Position numbers and translations under genes: made by a program. Shown in pieces: positions 33,591 to 41,580 of a DNA stretch of 64,000 nucleotides; the stretch's first letter is position 1, and the number at the start of each line of letters is the position of its first letter. The DNA is taken from NCBI RefSeq assembly GCF_000427335.1, contig NZ_ATMR01000126.1, positions 56,363 through 120,362 of the forward strand, given 5' to 3'. Below the pieces are notes generated by a model. That model saw only the letters and a list, made by a program, of their open reading frames with translations, made no database searches and was not told the DNA's origin. Source of the DNA: Winogradskyella psychrotolerans RS-3. GTDB lineage: Bacteria > Bacteroidota > Bacteroidia > Flavobacteriales > Flavobacteriaceae.

Positions 33591-36263
33591 TCACTTCCAA
33601 ACCATAACCTCTTTGGTTACTTCCTTAAACGCATTATACACATGAAACAATCGTGCCTTTAATAGCAGCTTTCTTCCTTCAACGCTTCGTGTAAATAAAA
33701 GTTTGCTTTTCCCTAAATATGATTTCCAGTGTTTTTGAAACACTATCGCATTTTCCTTTTTATCACCAAATAATTCTGGGATAGGATAAAAATTTTCTAC
33801 ATCTAAACGTTTTCTGAAAAGATTCGTTTTTATAATTAAATATCTTGGTGATTCTATAGGTTCTAAAAGCTCACTCAAGGCTTTGGCGAATAAAGAATTT
33901 TCTAGCGCATTAGCACCAACCAAATTACAAACCACATCACCTTTACCTAATACATAAGAATTCACACTAATATTAGCTCTACCTGAGGTGATATAACCCA
34001 ATTCATCCAAAGTATCGAGAATGGCTAATCCCATTTTTCCAATCTTTTTATAGAGATAACCATGACGTATAAATAGTTTTAAAGCTTTCAACAGTTTATA
34101 GCCAAATACACCAACAAAGGCTGCTAAAAGCGCATATATAAAATAAAAAACACCACGTTGTAAGATGAGGTGAAAACTTTGGGCAACAAACTCAACATAA
34201 AATAGCATCATGGTAAAAAACAATTCCACCACAAAAAAGCGAAGCGCATCAAAATAATAGACTTGTTTTTGAGCTTTAAAAGGTCGTTTTCCTGAATGTA
34301 AAATTTTGACCTCTTTGGTTAGTTTAGTTCCTTTTCCGATGGCATTATTCCATTTTTCAGTAATTAAAATACGTTTTGTCGCTCGTTTTATCGTAGAAGC
34401 ATTTAACGTTTCTATGGATTCTGTTGGAATTTCATCTGGAATATTTAACCGCTCAAAACCATTCGAAATAAATGGAATTGTACTATTAGTAACACCTACA
34501 AACGCTTCAAAGCGTCGCTTTAAAGTATCAACCTCTTTTCCACCATCTAAAGCGGTTGGATCTACACAAGCCAAATGCCAAATGTTTCCGGTTTTGTTAG
34601 GCGCCTTTACATCTTTCCGGATTGCTCTGCCACGCATTTGATTGGACGACACAAACGAACCGATAAAAGAGGCCAGAATTAAACTGTTTATAGATGGCGC
34701 ATCCCAACCTTCGCCAAGCAAGGATTTTGTACCAATGAGCACTTTAATGTTTCCTGCTTCAAAAAGTTGCGTAATGACACTTACAATCGAATTTTTAGAT
34801 ATTCCTTTTGGTGTTACCAATAAAAATGATGCATCAATTTGTAATGGCGAAAACGAAAAACCATCTAAAGATTCAATCGTTTCAAAAGCACTTAAAATAG
34901 ATTGATGAAGGATAACAATGCTACCAGAAAGCACCGCTAATTCTTCAGGCTTATCACAAAAATGTCTTATATATTGAAAAATAGGAAGCACACCAATTTT
35001 ATCGATGTCTTCTATTTCTTCAACTTTAATATTTAAAAATTCCTTTCGGATATAATCTGTTAGAATCACACATCTTAAATCGGCTTTTAGACTTTTACGT
35101 TCGGCATTAACAATACTGACAATACTTTTTAATTTACTAGGACTGTTTGAGAGTGACTTATATAGTCGCTGTTCGCCAATAAAATCGACTGTATTCCGTT
35201 CAAAAACATGAAGTCGTCTTAGTCGTTTTTCTAAAGTTGAAACGTACTTTTCTTGCTCAATTAATTGTTCTCTGTCTGAAACTAAGATGTTCTGAAACAA
35301 AATACCAAGCCAATGCAAATCGAGTTCAGGAAACTGAATCATTTCTTGTTTATCAAACCCTAAAACTTCTAGTTTTTGATGATCTATTTCAAAGCCACAG
35401 GCATACAAAAAGATGAGAATCGCAGAAAAATATTCGGTATTTGAATAGAGTTCATCCAAATGCCAATTCGGGTTTTTATAAAAACGATGTTCAATTAGAA
35501 AGTTAATGAAGGTTTGGTCTTTTAATAATTCGTCTTTAAAATCGGCAATATTCCGTCTATAATCGACGATAAAATTTATCTCTAAATCTTCAGGTTTTGA
35601 GAAATAGACAAAATCTTGATGTGGACTCAAATCTTTTTCGCGCACCAAATCTGGCACTGCAATTTCATCATCGACTTCGCCACAAAGGGTAAAATATTTA
35701 GACACCTCTGCTCTACTGCTATCGTAAGGTGGTGTTGCGGTTAATGACACTATGTAAAACTGAGAATTCCGTTTTAAATCCATTAAGCAATTCCACCACG
35801 CATTTTTTAAATGATGGGCTTCGTCTAAAACTAAAGTTTCAATATTATGGCTTTTGAAGAATTGGTAATAGTCATTTTTATCTTCAAAAGTTTTATAAAA
35901 TGCATGAAGCGATTGATAGGTAGAAAACGTGATATCGCTTGGGGATTTAATATCGAATGAATAGGGTTTAAAATCACAATTTTCAGTAAAAAAGGATTGT
36001 AATCGGTCTTCCCACTGATTTCTTATGGTCAACGTTGGCGCAAGAACTAATGTTTTCTTTCCTAATTTTCTAACGATTTCTAATCCTAAGATGGTTTTCC
36101 CTGAACCTGGAGGCGCAATAACATGAAAATGATGGTCTTCAATATGACTATTAAAATGCTTTAAAAGTTCAGCCTGATAACTTCTCCAAGGAAAAATAAA
36201 TTGTAAAAGTCTTAGGCTTTCTAGCAATATAAAATGGGTTATAATGAGTAACTTTGTAGGCAT
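33591..36263 (-). CDS. Large SF2 (DEAH) helicase with two membrane spans
   Basis: The 890-residue protein has an SF2 helicase core: Walker A APPGSGKT (50-57), DEAH (147-150), SLTATPP (173-179), and motifs V/VI in LIGTKSLLGEGWDAP and NQMRGRAIRK. A region of about 200 residues between the two RecA lobes is not recognised. After the core, a pair of long hydrophobic helices appears at about 674-699 (FVVELFFTMMLFYVEFVAQSFHLIL) and 704-725 (VFYFIYALLAAFVGVFGYKLL). A 165-residue C-terminal domain of unknown type follows. A membrane-anchored helicase is unusual and suggests a role in DNA uptake control, envelope-linked RNA or DNA handling, or defence. It sits alone between REP units and hemB. Confidence 0.8.
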   Translation of the reverse strand: MPTKLLIITHFILLESLRLLQFIFPWRSYQAELLKHFNSHIEDHHFHVIAPPGSGKTILGLEIVRKLGKKTLVLAPTLTIRNQWEDRLQSFFTENCDFKPYSFDIKSPSDITFSTYQSLHAFYKTFEDKNDYYQFFKSHNIETLVLDEAHHLKNAWWNCLMDLKRNSQFYIVSLTATPPYDSSRAEVSKYFTLCGEVDDEIAVPDLVREKDLSPHQDFVYFSKPEDLEINFIVDYRRNIADFKDELLKDQTFINFLIEHRFYKNPNWHLDELYSNTEYFSAILIFLYACGFEIDHQKLEVLGFDKQEMIQFPELDLHWLGILFQNILVSDREQLIEQEKYVSTLEKRLRRLHVFERNTVDFIGEQRLYKSLSNSPSKLKSIVSIVNAERKSLKADLRCVILTDYIRKEFLNIKVEEIEDIDKIGVLPIFQYIRHFCDKPEELAVLSGSIVILHQSILSAFETIESLDGFSFSPLQIDASFLLVTPKGISKNSIVSVITQLFEAGNIKVLIGTKSLLGEGWDAPSINSLILASFIGSFVSSNQMRGRAIRKDVKAPNKTGNIWHLACVDPTALDGGKEVDTLKRRFEAFVGVTNSTIPFISNGFERLNIPDEIPTESIETLNASTIKRATKRILITEKWNNAIGKGTKLTKEVKILHSGKRPFKAQKQVYYFDALRFFVVELFFTMMLFYVEFVAQSFHLILQRGVFYFIYALLAAFVGVFGYKLLKALKLFIRHGYLYKKIGKMGLAILDTLDELGYITSGRANISVNSYVLGKGDVVCNLVGANALENSLFAKALSELLEPIESPRYLIIKTNLFRKRLDVENFYPIPELFGDKKENAIVFQKHWKSYLGKSKLLFTRSVEGRKLLLKARLFHVYNAFKEVTKEVMVWK

Positions 36264-36302
36264 TAAAAGTAATCAATATTAATCTTATTTTAGTCCATTA
36301 TT

Positions 36303-37295
36303 ATGTATCCTATAAAAAGAAACAGACGTTTAAGAACAAACGAAGCTATACGCTCTTTGGTTCGTGAAACTATTATTTCACCAAACGATTTTTTAGTACC
36401 ACTTTTCGTGGTTGAGGGGAAAGGTGTTAAGGATGAAATTCCTTCTATGCCAAATTACTATAGGTTAAGTATAGACACACTTCAAAAAGAAGTAAAAGAA
36501 CTATGGTCTTTAGGTTTAAAATCCGTTTTACTTTTTGTTAAAGTTGACGACAAATTAAAAGATAATAAAGGTACAGAAGCTTTAAATCCAAATGGATTAA
36601 TGCAACGTTCCATAAAAGCAGTTAAAGACGCATGTCCAGGGATGTTAGTTATGACAGATGTAGCTTTAGATCCATTTTCTTGTTATGGTCACGATGGAAT
36701 TGTTGAAAATGGTATTATTTTAAATGATGAATCTTCAGAAGTATTAGCAAAAATGGCATTAAGCCATGCAAAAGCTGGAGCCGACTTTATTGCACCTAGC
36801 GATATGAATGATGGAAGAACTTTACAAATTCGTCAATTACTAGAACAAGAGGGTTTTAAAAACACAGGTATTATGGCTTATACAGCAAAATATGCCTCAT
36901 CGTTTTATGGTCCTTTTCGCGATGCTCTCGATTCTGCTCCAGTTGATTTAGTTGACGTGCCAAAGGACAAAAAAACGTACCAAATGGATTATGGTAATAG
37001 AATAGAAGCTGTCAGAGAAACCTTAATAGATATTGAAGAAGGCGCAGATATAGTTATGGTAAAACCAGGGCTATGCTATTTAGATATTGTACGCGATATT
37101 AAAAACAAAGTCGATGTGCCTATTGCTGTATACCAAGTTTCTGGAGAGTATTCCATGTTAAAAGCTGCAGCAGAAAAAGGATGGTTAGACCATGATGCTG
37201 TCATGATGGAACAAGTGACTGCTATTAAGCGTGCAGGTGCCGATATTATTGCGAGTTATTTTGCTAAGGATGTGGTTAAAATTATAAATGGATAA
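36303..37295 (+). CDS. hemB: Porphobilinogen synthase (ALA dehydratase)
   Basis: HemB condenses two 5-aminolevulinate molecules into porphobilinogen. The 330-residue protein has RRLRTNEAIRSLVRET at the N-terminus and the metal-site region VMTDVALDPFSCYGHDGIV. The two Schiff-base lysines are in MAYTAKYASSFYGPFR (Lys near 199) and VMVKPGLCYLDIV (Lys near 252). Only some of the Cys ligands of zinc-type enzymes are present in the DPFSCYGHDG region, which fits a magnesium-type enzyme. Its end overlaps an Lrp relic (ATGGATAA). It is transcribed away from the helicase and may have its own promoter. Confidence 0.93.
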   Translation: MYPIKRNRRLRTNEAIRSLVRETIISPNDFLVPLFVVEGKGVKDEIPSMPNYYRLSIDTLQKEVKELWSLGLKSVLLFVKVDDKLKDNKGTEALNPNGLMQRSIKAVKDACPGMLVMTDVALDPFSCYGHDGIVENGIILNDESSEVLAKMALSHAKAGADFIAPSDMNDGRTLQIRQLLEQEGFKNTGIMAYTAKYASSFYGPFRDALDSAPVDLVDVPKDKKTYQMDYGNRIEAVRETLIDIEEGADIVMVKPGLCYLDIVRDIKNKVDVPIAVYQVSGEYSMLKAAAEKGWLDHDAVMMEQVTAIKRAGADIIASYFAKDVVKIING

Positions 37296-37437
37296 CAAAA
37301 AAATTTGTGATTGTATTACAGGAGAAGATAGCTTGAGTATTTTAGGCTATTTTAAAGATAATAAAACCTTGATTACATTTATAGAACGCATTTCTCAATA
37401 CGGCGTTCCTAGTACTAATATTATATTAGAAAGTTAG
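37288..37437 (+). pseudogene. Relic of a second Lrp/AsnC regulator, C-terminal 41 residues
   Basis: A 49-codon frame (ATG 37288) overlaps the hemB stop and begins MDNKKICDC. The next residues ITGEDSLSILGYFKDNK and ERISQYGVPSTNIILES match the C-terminus of the intact Lrp regulator at 40271-40678: I count 30 identical of 41 aligned residues, and both end in LES-stop. The N-terminal HTH and most of the effector domain are missing. It is best explained as the leftover of a deleted duplicate. A stand-alone short RAM-like peptide is possible but unlikely. Confidence 0.7.
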
Positions 37438-37444
37438 GTAACCT

Positions 37445-38338
37445 ATGAAATACAATTGGAAAATACAGATAGCATTTATAATCTTGGCTTTGTTTTTTAG
37501 TTGCAAAGACCAGAATCAATCAAAAATTAAAGAATCATCCGTTTTTGAAATTCACTCTAATGAAGATTCTTTAAACAGTAGAGATAATGAATTTGCGGAT
37601 TATCCTATCAACGAAATTCATTCAAACTTTAGAACGTCTTATAAAGACTCTTTAGATTTACTTCGTTTTTGGAGAAAATCAGCCTTTTCAACATTAGATA
37701 CCATAAATGCTGACTTTTCAAATTTAAAAATCAAAAAATTATTATCCGATTATTCTGACGGAGATAAAGGTATCACTGTAGGTAGAGTTTATACCTCGCC
37801 AGATAAACTGTTTAAAATAGTTGTTGGACGTGGAGAATCTTGTGGTGCATACTGTAATCCTTATTGGGTTTCAGAAATTGTATTAGCAAATGGACATATC
37901 TTTAATAACTTAAATTTTACAGATATTGAAAATATTTATCTAATGCCTGATGGAAAATATCTAATAAAGGAAAAAAGCTATGGCAGACCAGCAGCTGTTT
38001 ATTCCGAAACAACAACATCGGCGACTCTAATATCATTTGAAGGTAATAAAATAAATTATCACCGATTTGATTATAATTACCCTAAATACAACGAGATTCA
38101 AAACGACAGTATTTATAATCCAAGCGGGAAACTTTCCTTGTCTCAAGAACATTTTATTGAAACAGCGCAATATCTAACTTTTAACAACAGCTCAAAAAAA
38201 CTGTCATATGGTTATGCCACAGATTTTTCTTATTGCTGTCAAATTGATTCAATATATGCTTACAAAGGAGAATTTGAATATAAAAACGGGAAATTTGTGC
38301 ATTTAACTGAACAAAAAAATCATATAGAAGTAGATTAA
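37445..38338 (+). CDS. Lipoprotein of unknown family, 297 residues
   Basis: The start ATG 37445 gives a lipoprotein signal with lipobox FFSC (MKYNWKIQIAFIILALFFSC). The mature protein has a Ser- and Asn-rich spacer, then a mixed alpha/beta domain with a central cysteine pair in GRGESCGAYCNPYWVSEIVLANG and later YCCQIDSIYAYKGEFEYKNG. The four clustered cysteines suggest disulfides. It lies immediately after the Lrp relic and is followed by a terminator. I do not recognise the family. Confidence 0.6.
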   Translation: MKYNWKIQIAFIILALFFSCKDQNQSKIKESSVFEIHSNEDSLNSRDNEFADYPINEIHSNFRTSYKDSLDLLRFWRKSAFSTLDTINADFSNLKIKKLLSDYSDGDKGITVGRVYTSPDKLFKIVVGRGESCGAYCNPYWVSEIVLANGHIFNNLNFTDIENIYLMPDGKYLIKEKSYGRPAAVYSETTTSATLISFEGNKINYHRFDYNYPKYNEIQNDSIYNPSGKLSLSQEHFIETAQYLTFNNSSKKLSYGYATDFSYCCQIDSIYAYKGEFEYKNGKFVHLTEQKNHIEVD

Positions 38339-38370
38339 AATCTTCTCAAAACCTATAATCTATACTCGCA

Positions 38371-38408
38371 AAAAAACACCCTCATATTATATATAAGGGT
38401 GTTTTTTT
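38371..38408 (+). terminator. Terminator after the 297-residue lipoprotein
   Basis: AAAAAACACCCT (38371-38382) pairs with AGGGTGTTTTTT (38396-38407) across a 13-base AT loop, with T residues to 38408. The A-run on the 5' side makes it usable in both directions. Confidence 0.85.
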
Positions 38409-38468
38409 AAACATTACCTGTAAGGCTTATAGAATTTTAAAGACAACTACTCTATAAATCTATTATCT

Positions 38469-39164
38469 ATGATTAAAAAGTACGCGTTTTGGTTTGTTTC
38501 AATATTCATTTTACAAACAAGTTGTATAGGAGAAGATGTTATTACTGATTTTATAGAACCCCAGTTGAGAATTCTCAATCCAATAAGTTCATTACCTGCT
38601 TCCGAAACCTATCAATTTAACACGGCGTATTTTAATAATATTGGCATTGAAGAAGAAACTACAGTAATATGGAGTAGTTCTGATGAAACCATTGCTACTA
38701 TTAATTCTACAGGATTACTGACCGCAATATCTGAAGGAGTCTCAACCATTTCGGCGAGCATTCAAGATGATGACATTTTTTTAGAAGAAAACTTTCCAGT
38801 CACTATTACTGAAGACGGGACGGTTGTCATCATAGAACCTGTTGTAAAATCTGGAACCATAATTACCACTAGCAGTTATTTACTCACAGGCACATTCACG
38901 CTAAAAGAACAAGAAAACTCAAATAGTTTACTACTCTCCGTAAATAGCGATTACCAAGCAACAACAAGCTTACCTGGACTTTATTTATACCTAACCAATA
39001 ATCCGAATTCAATTTCCGGTGCTTATAGCCTAGGCCCCGTAAGTGTCTTCAATGGCGCACATACATATACTATCCCTGAAACTAATATTAACGATTATGC
39101 CTATTTACTTTATTGGTGTCAACCTTTTGGCGTAAAAGTAGGAACAGGCGAAATAGTAGATTAA
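38469..39164 (+). CDS. Lipoprotein with Ig-like (BIG2) and DM13 domains
   Basis: The 231-residue product has a lipobox (ILQTSC, Cys near 19). A BIG2-type Ig domain follows at about 33-115, with TTVIWSSSDETIATINSTGLLTAISEGVSTISASI, then a C-terminal domain at about 127-231. This last part contains SGTFTLKEQEN..LLLSVNSDYQ, LPGLYLYLT and YLLYWCQPFGVKVGTGEI, which is the DM13 pattern with its single conserved cysteine. DM13 domains are thought to act in redox or electron transfer on secreted proteins. It lies 23 bases before a barrel gene, so the pair may form an envelope unit. Confidence 0.7.
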   Translation: MIKKYAFWFVSIFILQTSCIGEDVITDFIEPQLRILNPISSLPASETYQFNTAYFNNIGIEEETTVIWSSSDETIATINSTGLLTAISEGVSTISASIQDDDIFLEENFPVTITEDGTVVIIEPVVKSGTIITTSSYLLTGTFTLKEQENSNSLLLSVNSDYQATTSLPGLYLYLTNNPNSISGAYSLGPVSVFNGAHTYTIPETNINDYAYLLYWCQPFGVKVGTGEIVD

Positions 39165-39187
39165 TTCATCATCTTTAGACCATTACA

Positions 39188-40054
39188 ATGACCATAAAAA
39201 AATTAGTCGCTACACTAGCAATCATTCTCTTCTGTTTTCAATTTTCTTTTTCGCAATGGACAAAAGATAAAGGCAAAGGTTATTACAAAGTCTCTGCTTG
39301 GTATTTAGAGTCAGACGAACACTATACAGATACAGGAGATAAAGATCCTAACGCAACGCGAACAGATTTCAATTTCAACTTTTATGGTCAATACGGACTG
39401 ACTAAAAAATGGGATTTAATTGCGTATGTTCCGTTTTTCGCAAGAACCACTCAAAATGATGTTGTGTCTGGTACAACAGGAGATGTTCTTACAGAAGGAG
39501 AAGCCGTTAATTCTATTGGTGACATTGATTTAGGAGTCAGCTATGGTATTTTAAATAAGAATTCTTGGGCCTTATCTGCTACATTTACATTAGGACTTCC
39601 AACAGGTAAAAGTGAAGGAGGCTCTGACGGTAGTTTTCAAACAGGTGATGGAGAATTTAATCAACTATTACAACTTAACTTAGGTAAATCATTCAGCGTT
39701 TATAACCAATCGTTTTATGGTAAAGCGTATTTAGGTTTTAACAATAGAACGAATGATTTTTCAGATCAAATTACAACAGGAATAGAGTTTGGAACACAAC
39801 TAATTAAAAATAAATTTTGGTTAATTGGAAGGTTAAACACAATTCAATCCCTGCATAACGGAAGTCTAAATGCACAGAATTCTCAGGGCAGTATATTCGC
39901 CAATAATATTGAATATGTAGGTATTGGAGGGGAAGCCTCTTATTATATAACTAAAAAATTAGGAGTCTCATTAAATTATAGTTCACTTTTAAGTGGAAAA
40001 ATTATTGCCGCAAATCCATCATTTAGAGCTGGCGTATTTTTAGACATCAAATAG
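39188..40054 (+). CDS. Outer-membrane beta-barrel protein (transporter-like)
   Basis: The 288-residue protein has a signal peptide ending FSFSQ. A barrel pattern follows, with repeated amphipathic strands: GYYKVSAWYLESDEHYTD, FNFNFYGQYGLTKKWDLIAYVPFF, IGDIDLGVSYGIL and SWALSATFTLGLPTGKSEGG. This arrangement resembles the phenol/MetA-pathway type outer-membrane proteins (PF13557), with about 12 strands. It follows the DM13 lipoprotein with a 23-base gap. The substrate is unknown. Confidence 0.7.
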   Translation: MTIKKLVATLAIILFCFQFSFSQWTKDKGKGYYKVSAWYLESDEHYTDTGDKDPNATRTDFNFNFYGQYGLTKKWDLIAYVPFFARTTQNDVVSGTTGDVLTEGEAVNSIGDIDLGVSYGILNKNSWALSATFTLGLPTGKSEGGSDGSFQTGDGEFNQLLQLNLGKSFSVYNQSFYGKAYLGFNNRTNDFSDQITTGIEFGTQLIKNKFWLIGRLNTIQSLHNGSLNAQNSQGSIFANNIEYVGIGGEASYYITKKLGVSLNYSSLLSGKIIAANPSFRAGVFLDIK

Positions 40055-40189
40055 AAAACACGTCAAACTAACATTAGAGTATCCCTTTTAATTATGCCAA
40101 AAGTGTCGTTATTATTTTGAATACATAAAGCTAGTAATAAATGCTATTTTTGAAAAACATACTATAAACCCCTTCATCAAATCTTGATT

Positions 40190-40267
40190 TTTGATTAATA
40201 ATCAAATTAATTTTACTATATTTAGTTTCGAATCAATCGAATAACCAATAAATTGATTTCGAAACTA
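40190..40267. promoter_or_regulatory. Inverted repeats and promoter before the Lrp gene
   Basis: TTTGATT-AAT-AATCAAA (40190-40206) is a perfect inverted repeat. TAGTTTCGAATCAAT (40223-40237) and ATTGATTTCGAAACTA (40252-40267) form a second, near-perfect one that ends three bases before the ATG. Between them lies TATATTTAG (40218-40226), a -7-like element. They are good candidates for an autoregulatory operator or a leader hairpin. Confidence 0.55.
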
Positions 40268-40270
40268 GAA

Positions 40271-40678
40271 ATGGACACTATTGACGAAAAAATCATAAAA
40301 ATGCTTAGTGCAAACGCACGAGAGTCATTTGCAACCATCGGGAAATCGGTAGATTTATCTGCTCCTGCTGTTGGGAAACGTGTCAAACAATTGGAAGATA
40401 AAGGATTTATTTTAGGCTATTCACTTCGCCTTAATCATGAAAAACTAGGAGTCAATGTTAAGGCTTATATCAATTTAAAAATCCATCAATCGAGTACGTT
40501 AAGAACAGCATACAATCAAATTAAATACTTAGACGAAGTGCAGCGTTGCGATCGCATTACAGGGGAAGACAGTTTGTGTATTTTAGCTTATTTTAAAAGC
40601 AACAAAGAATTAGTAATCTTATTAGAACGCATCTCCCAATATGGAGTTCCAAATACAAGTATTATTTTAGAAAGTTAG
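40271..40678 (+). CDS. Lrp/AsnC-family transcriptional regulator
   Basis: ATG 40271 gives a 135-residue protein of typical size: MDTIDEKIIKMLSANARESFATIGKSVDLSAPAVGKRVKQLEDKGFI is the N-terminal winged HTH, and the rest (AYINLKIHQSS...DRITGEDSLCILAYFK) is the RAM effector and oligomerisation domain. Such regulators sense amino acids and often repress their own gene. A relic of a related gene lies 2.8 kb upstream. Strong inverted repeats lie just before the start, which fits autoregulation. No amino-acid transport or metabolism gene is directly adjacent. Confidence 0.87.
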   Translation: MDTIDEKIIKMLSANARESFATIGKSVDLSAPAVGKRVKQLEDKGFILGYSLRLNHEKLGVNVKAYINLKIHQSSTLRTAYNQIKYLDEVQRCDRITGEDSLCILAYFKSNKELVILLERISQYGVPNTSIILES

Positions 40679-40715
40679 TGATTTCTAAAAACCAGTAAGT
40701 TTATATTCACATACT

Positions 40716-41444
40716 TTAGTTATCCCCAAAAGGGTTACCACTAGATTTTATATACTCTTCTTGTGTTAGTAATTCTCCTTCAATGGGTTCTATTATATCA
40801 TCAGCTTCAGGATTATCAATATCAATTTTTGTTACGGTCCATAGCAATACAACATCTTCAATTTTCATAATTAAACCGGGTAAACCGTTAAAACCTCTTG
40901 GACCATGTTTTACATGGATTTCTGGTGTAAACCACGCTTTTACTTTCTTATCGTTGCGTTTATCTATAGTTGCTAAATAGCACGTATAGCCATCTATAAC
41001 TTTAGATTCTTCCGTAATGGTCCATTCTTTTGGTTTTTGTATAACTCTTTTGGTAGGTCCCGATACAGAATTTTGAGTAATACTATAATCCCGACTCCAA
41101 TCATTGTAATAGGTTGTACTTCCTCCAGCCATTATCCATGACAAATTAATATTACTTCGCGTAATTATAAGTCCGTCACTGCCATTATTCCATCCAGGAA
41201 TATCAATTTTAGGCTCTACATTATAAATTGCAATACTATCATTAAATATCAAATAGCCTTCAACGGGTTGCGATTCGTGCATCAATGCAAATACTTCATT
41301 TTGAGCATCTGTGTTTTCCTTATTTTCAAAAGGTTGCTCTATACTGTCCTTAATTGTTTCGAGACGATATGTTATCTTTCCCTTAATTTGTGCAGATAAA
41401 CTATATGACCCTAGTAAAACGACTATTAAAATTGTATTTCTCAT
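40716..41444 (-). CDS. GLPGLI-family exported protein
   Basis: The 242-residue product has a signal peptide ending SLSAQ and the diagnostic motif GFNGLPGLIMKIED near residue 188. A beta-rich body with KVIDGYTCYLATIDKR and KAWFTPEI is also seen. Proteins of this family are periplasmic or outer-membrane-associated and restricted to Bacteroidota, with some resemblance to outer-membrane chaperone folds. The role is unknown. It is a single minus-strand gene. Confidence 0.85.
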   Translation of the reverse strand: MRNTILIVVLLGSYSLSAQIKGKITYRLETIKDSIEQPFENKENTDAQNEVFALMHESQPVEGYLIFNDSIAIYNVEPKIDIPGWNNGSDGLIITRSNINLSWIMAGGSTTYYNDWSRDYSITQNSVSGPTKRVIQKPKEWTITEESKVIDGYTCYLATIDKRNDKKVKAWFTPEIHVKHGPRGFNGLPGLIMKIEDVVLLWTVTKIDIDNPEADDIIEPIEGELLTQEEYIKSSGNPFGDN

Positions 41445-41547
41445 AACTCTAAATTTACAATTTTTTCTTAACTTGTTCTTTTTGATTATTAACTATAACT
41501 TAGTAATAACTAAAAAAATAGCTAGCTTTAAATTCGTATTCATTTCG

Positions 41548-41555
41548 TAACTTTG
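41548..41555 (+). promoter_or_regulatory. -7 element TAACTTTG of the CNNM/CBS transporter gene
   Basis: TAACTTTG lies 25 bases before the ATG at 41581 and matches TAnnTTTG. TTTA at 41528 or so is the only -33 candidate and is weak. Confidence 0.5.
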
Positions 41556-41580
41556 TACATCTAAAAACTTCAAAACATTA

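Noticed and set aside
33591..33640. Complete insertion sequence around the helicase and RAYT gene
   Set aside because: No DDE transposase, no terminal inverted repeats framing the block and no target duplication were seen; the RAYT gene with REP units explains the repeats.
34306..34905. Two plus-strand frames (111 and 87 residues) opposite the helicase
   Set aside because: They are antisense shadows of conserved helicase motifs and have no recognisable protein features.
40223..40267. tRNA-like T-loop (TTCGAATC)
   Set aside because: The stretch cannot be folded into a cloverleaf; it is an arm of an inverted repeat before the Lrp gene.
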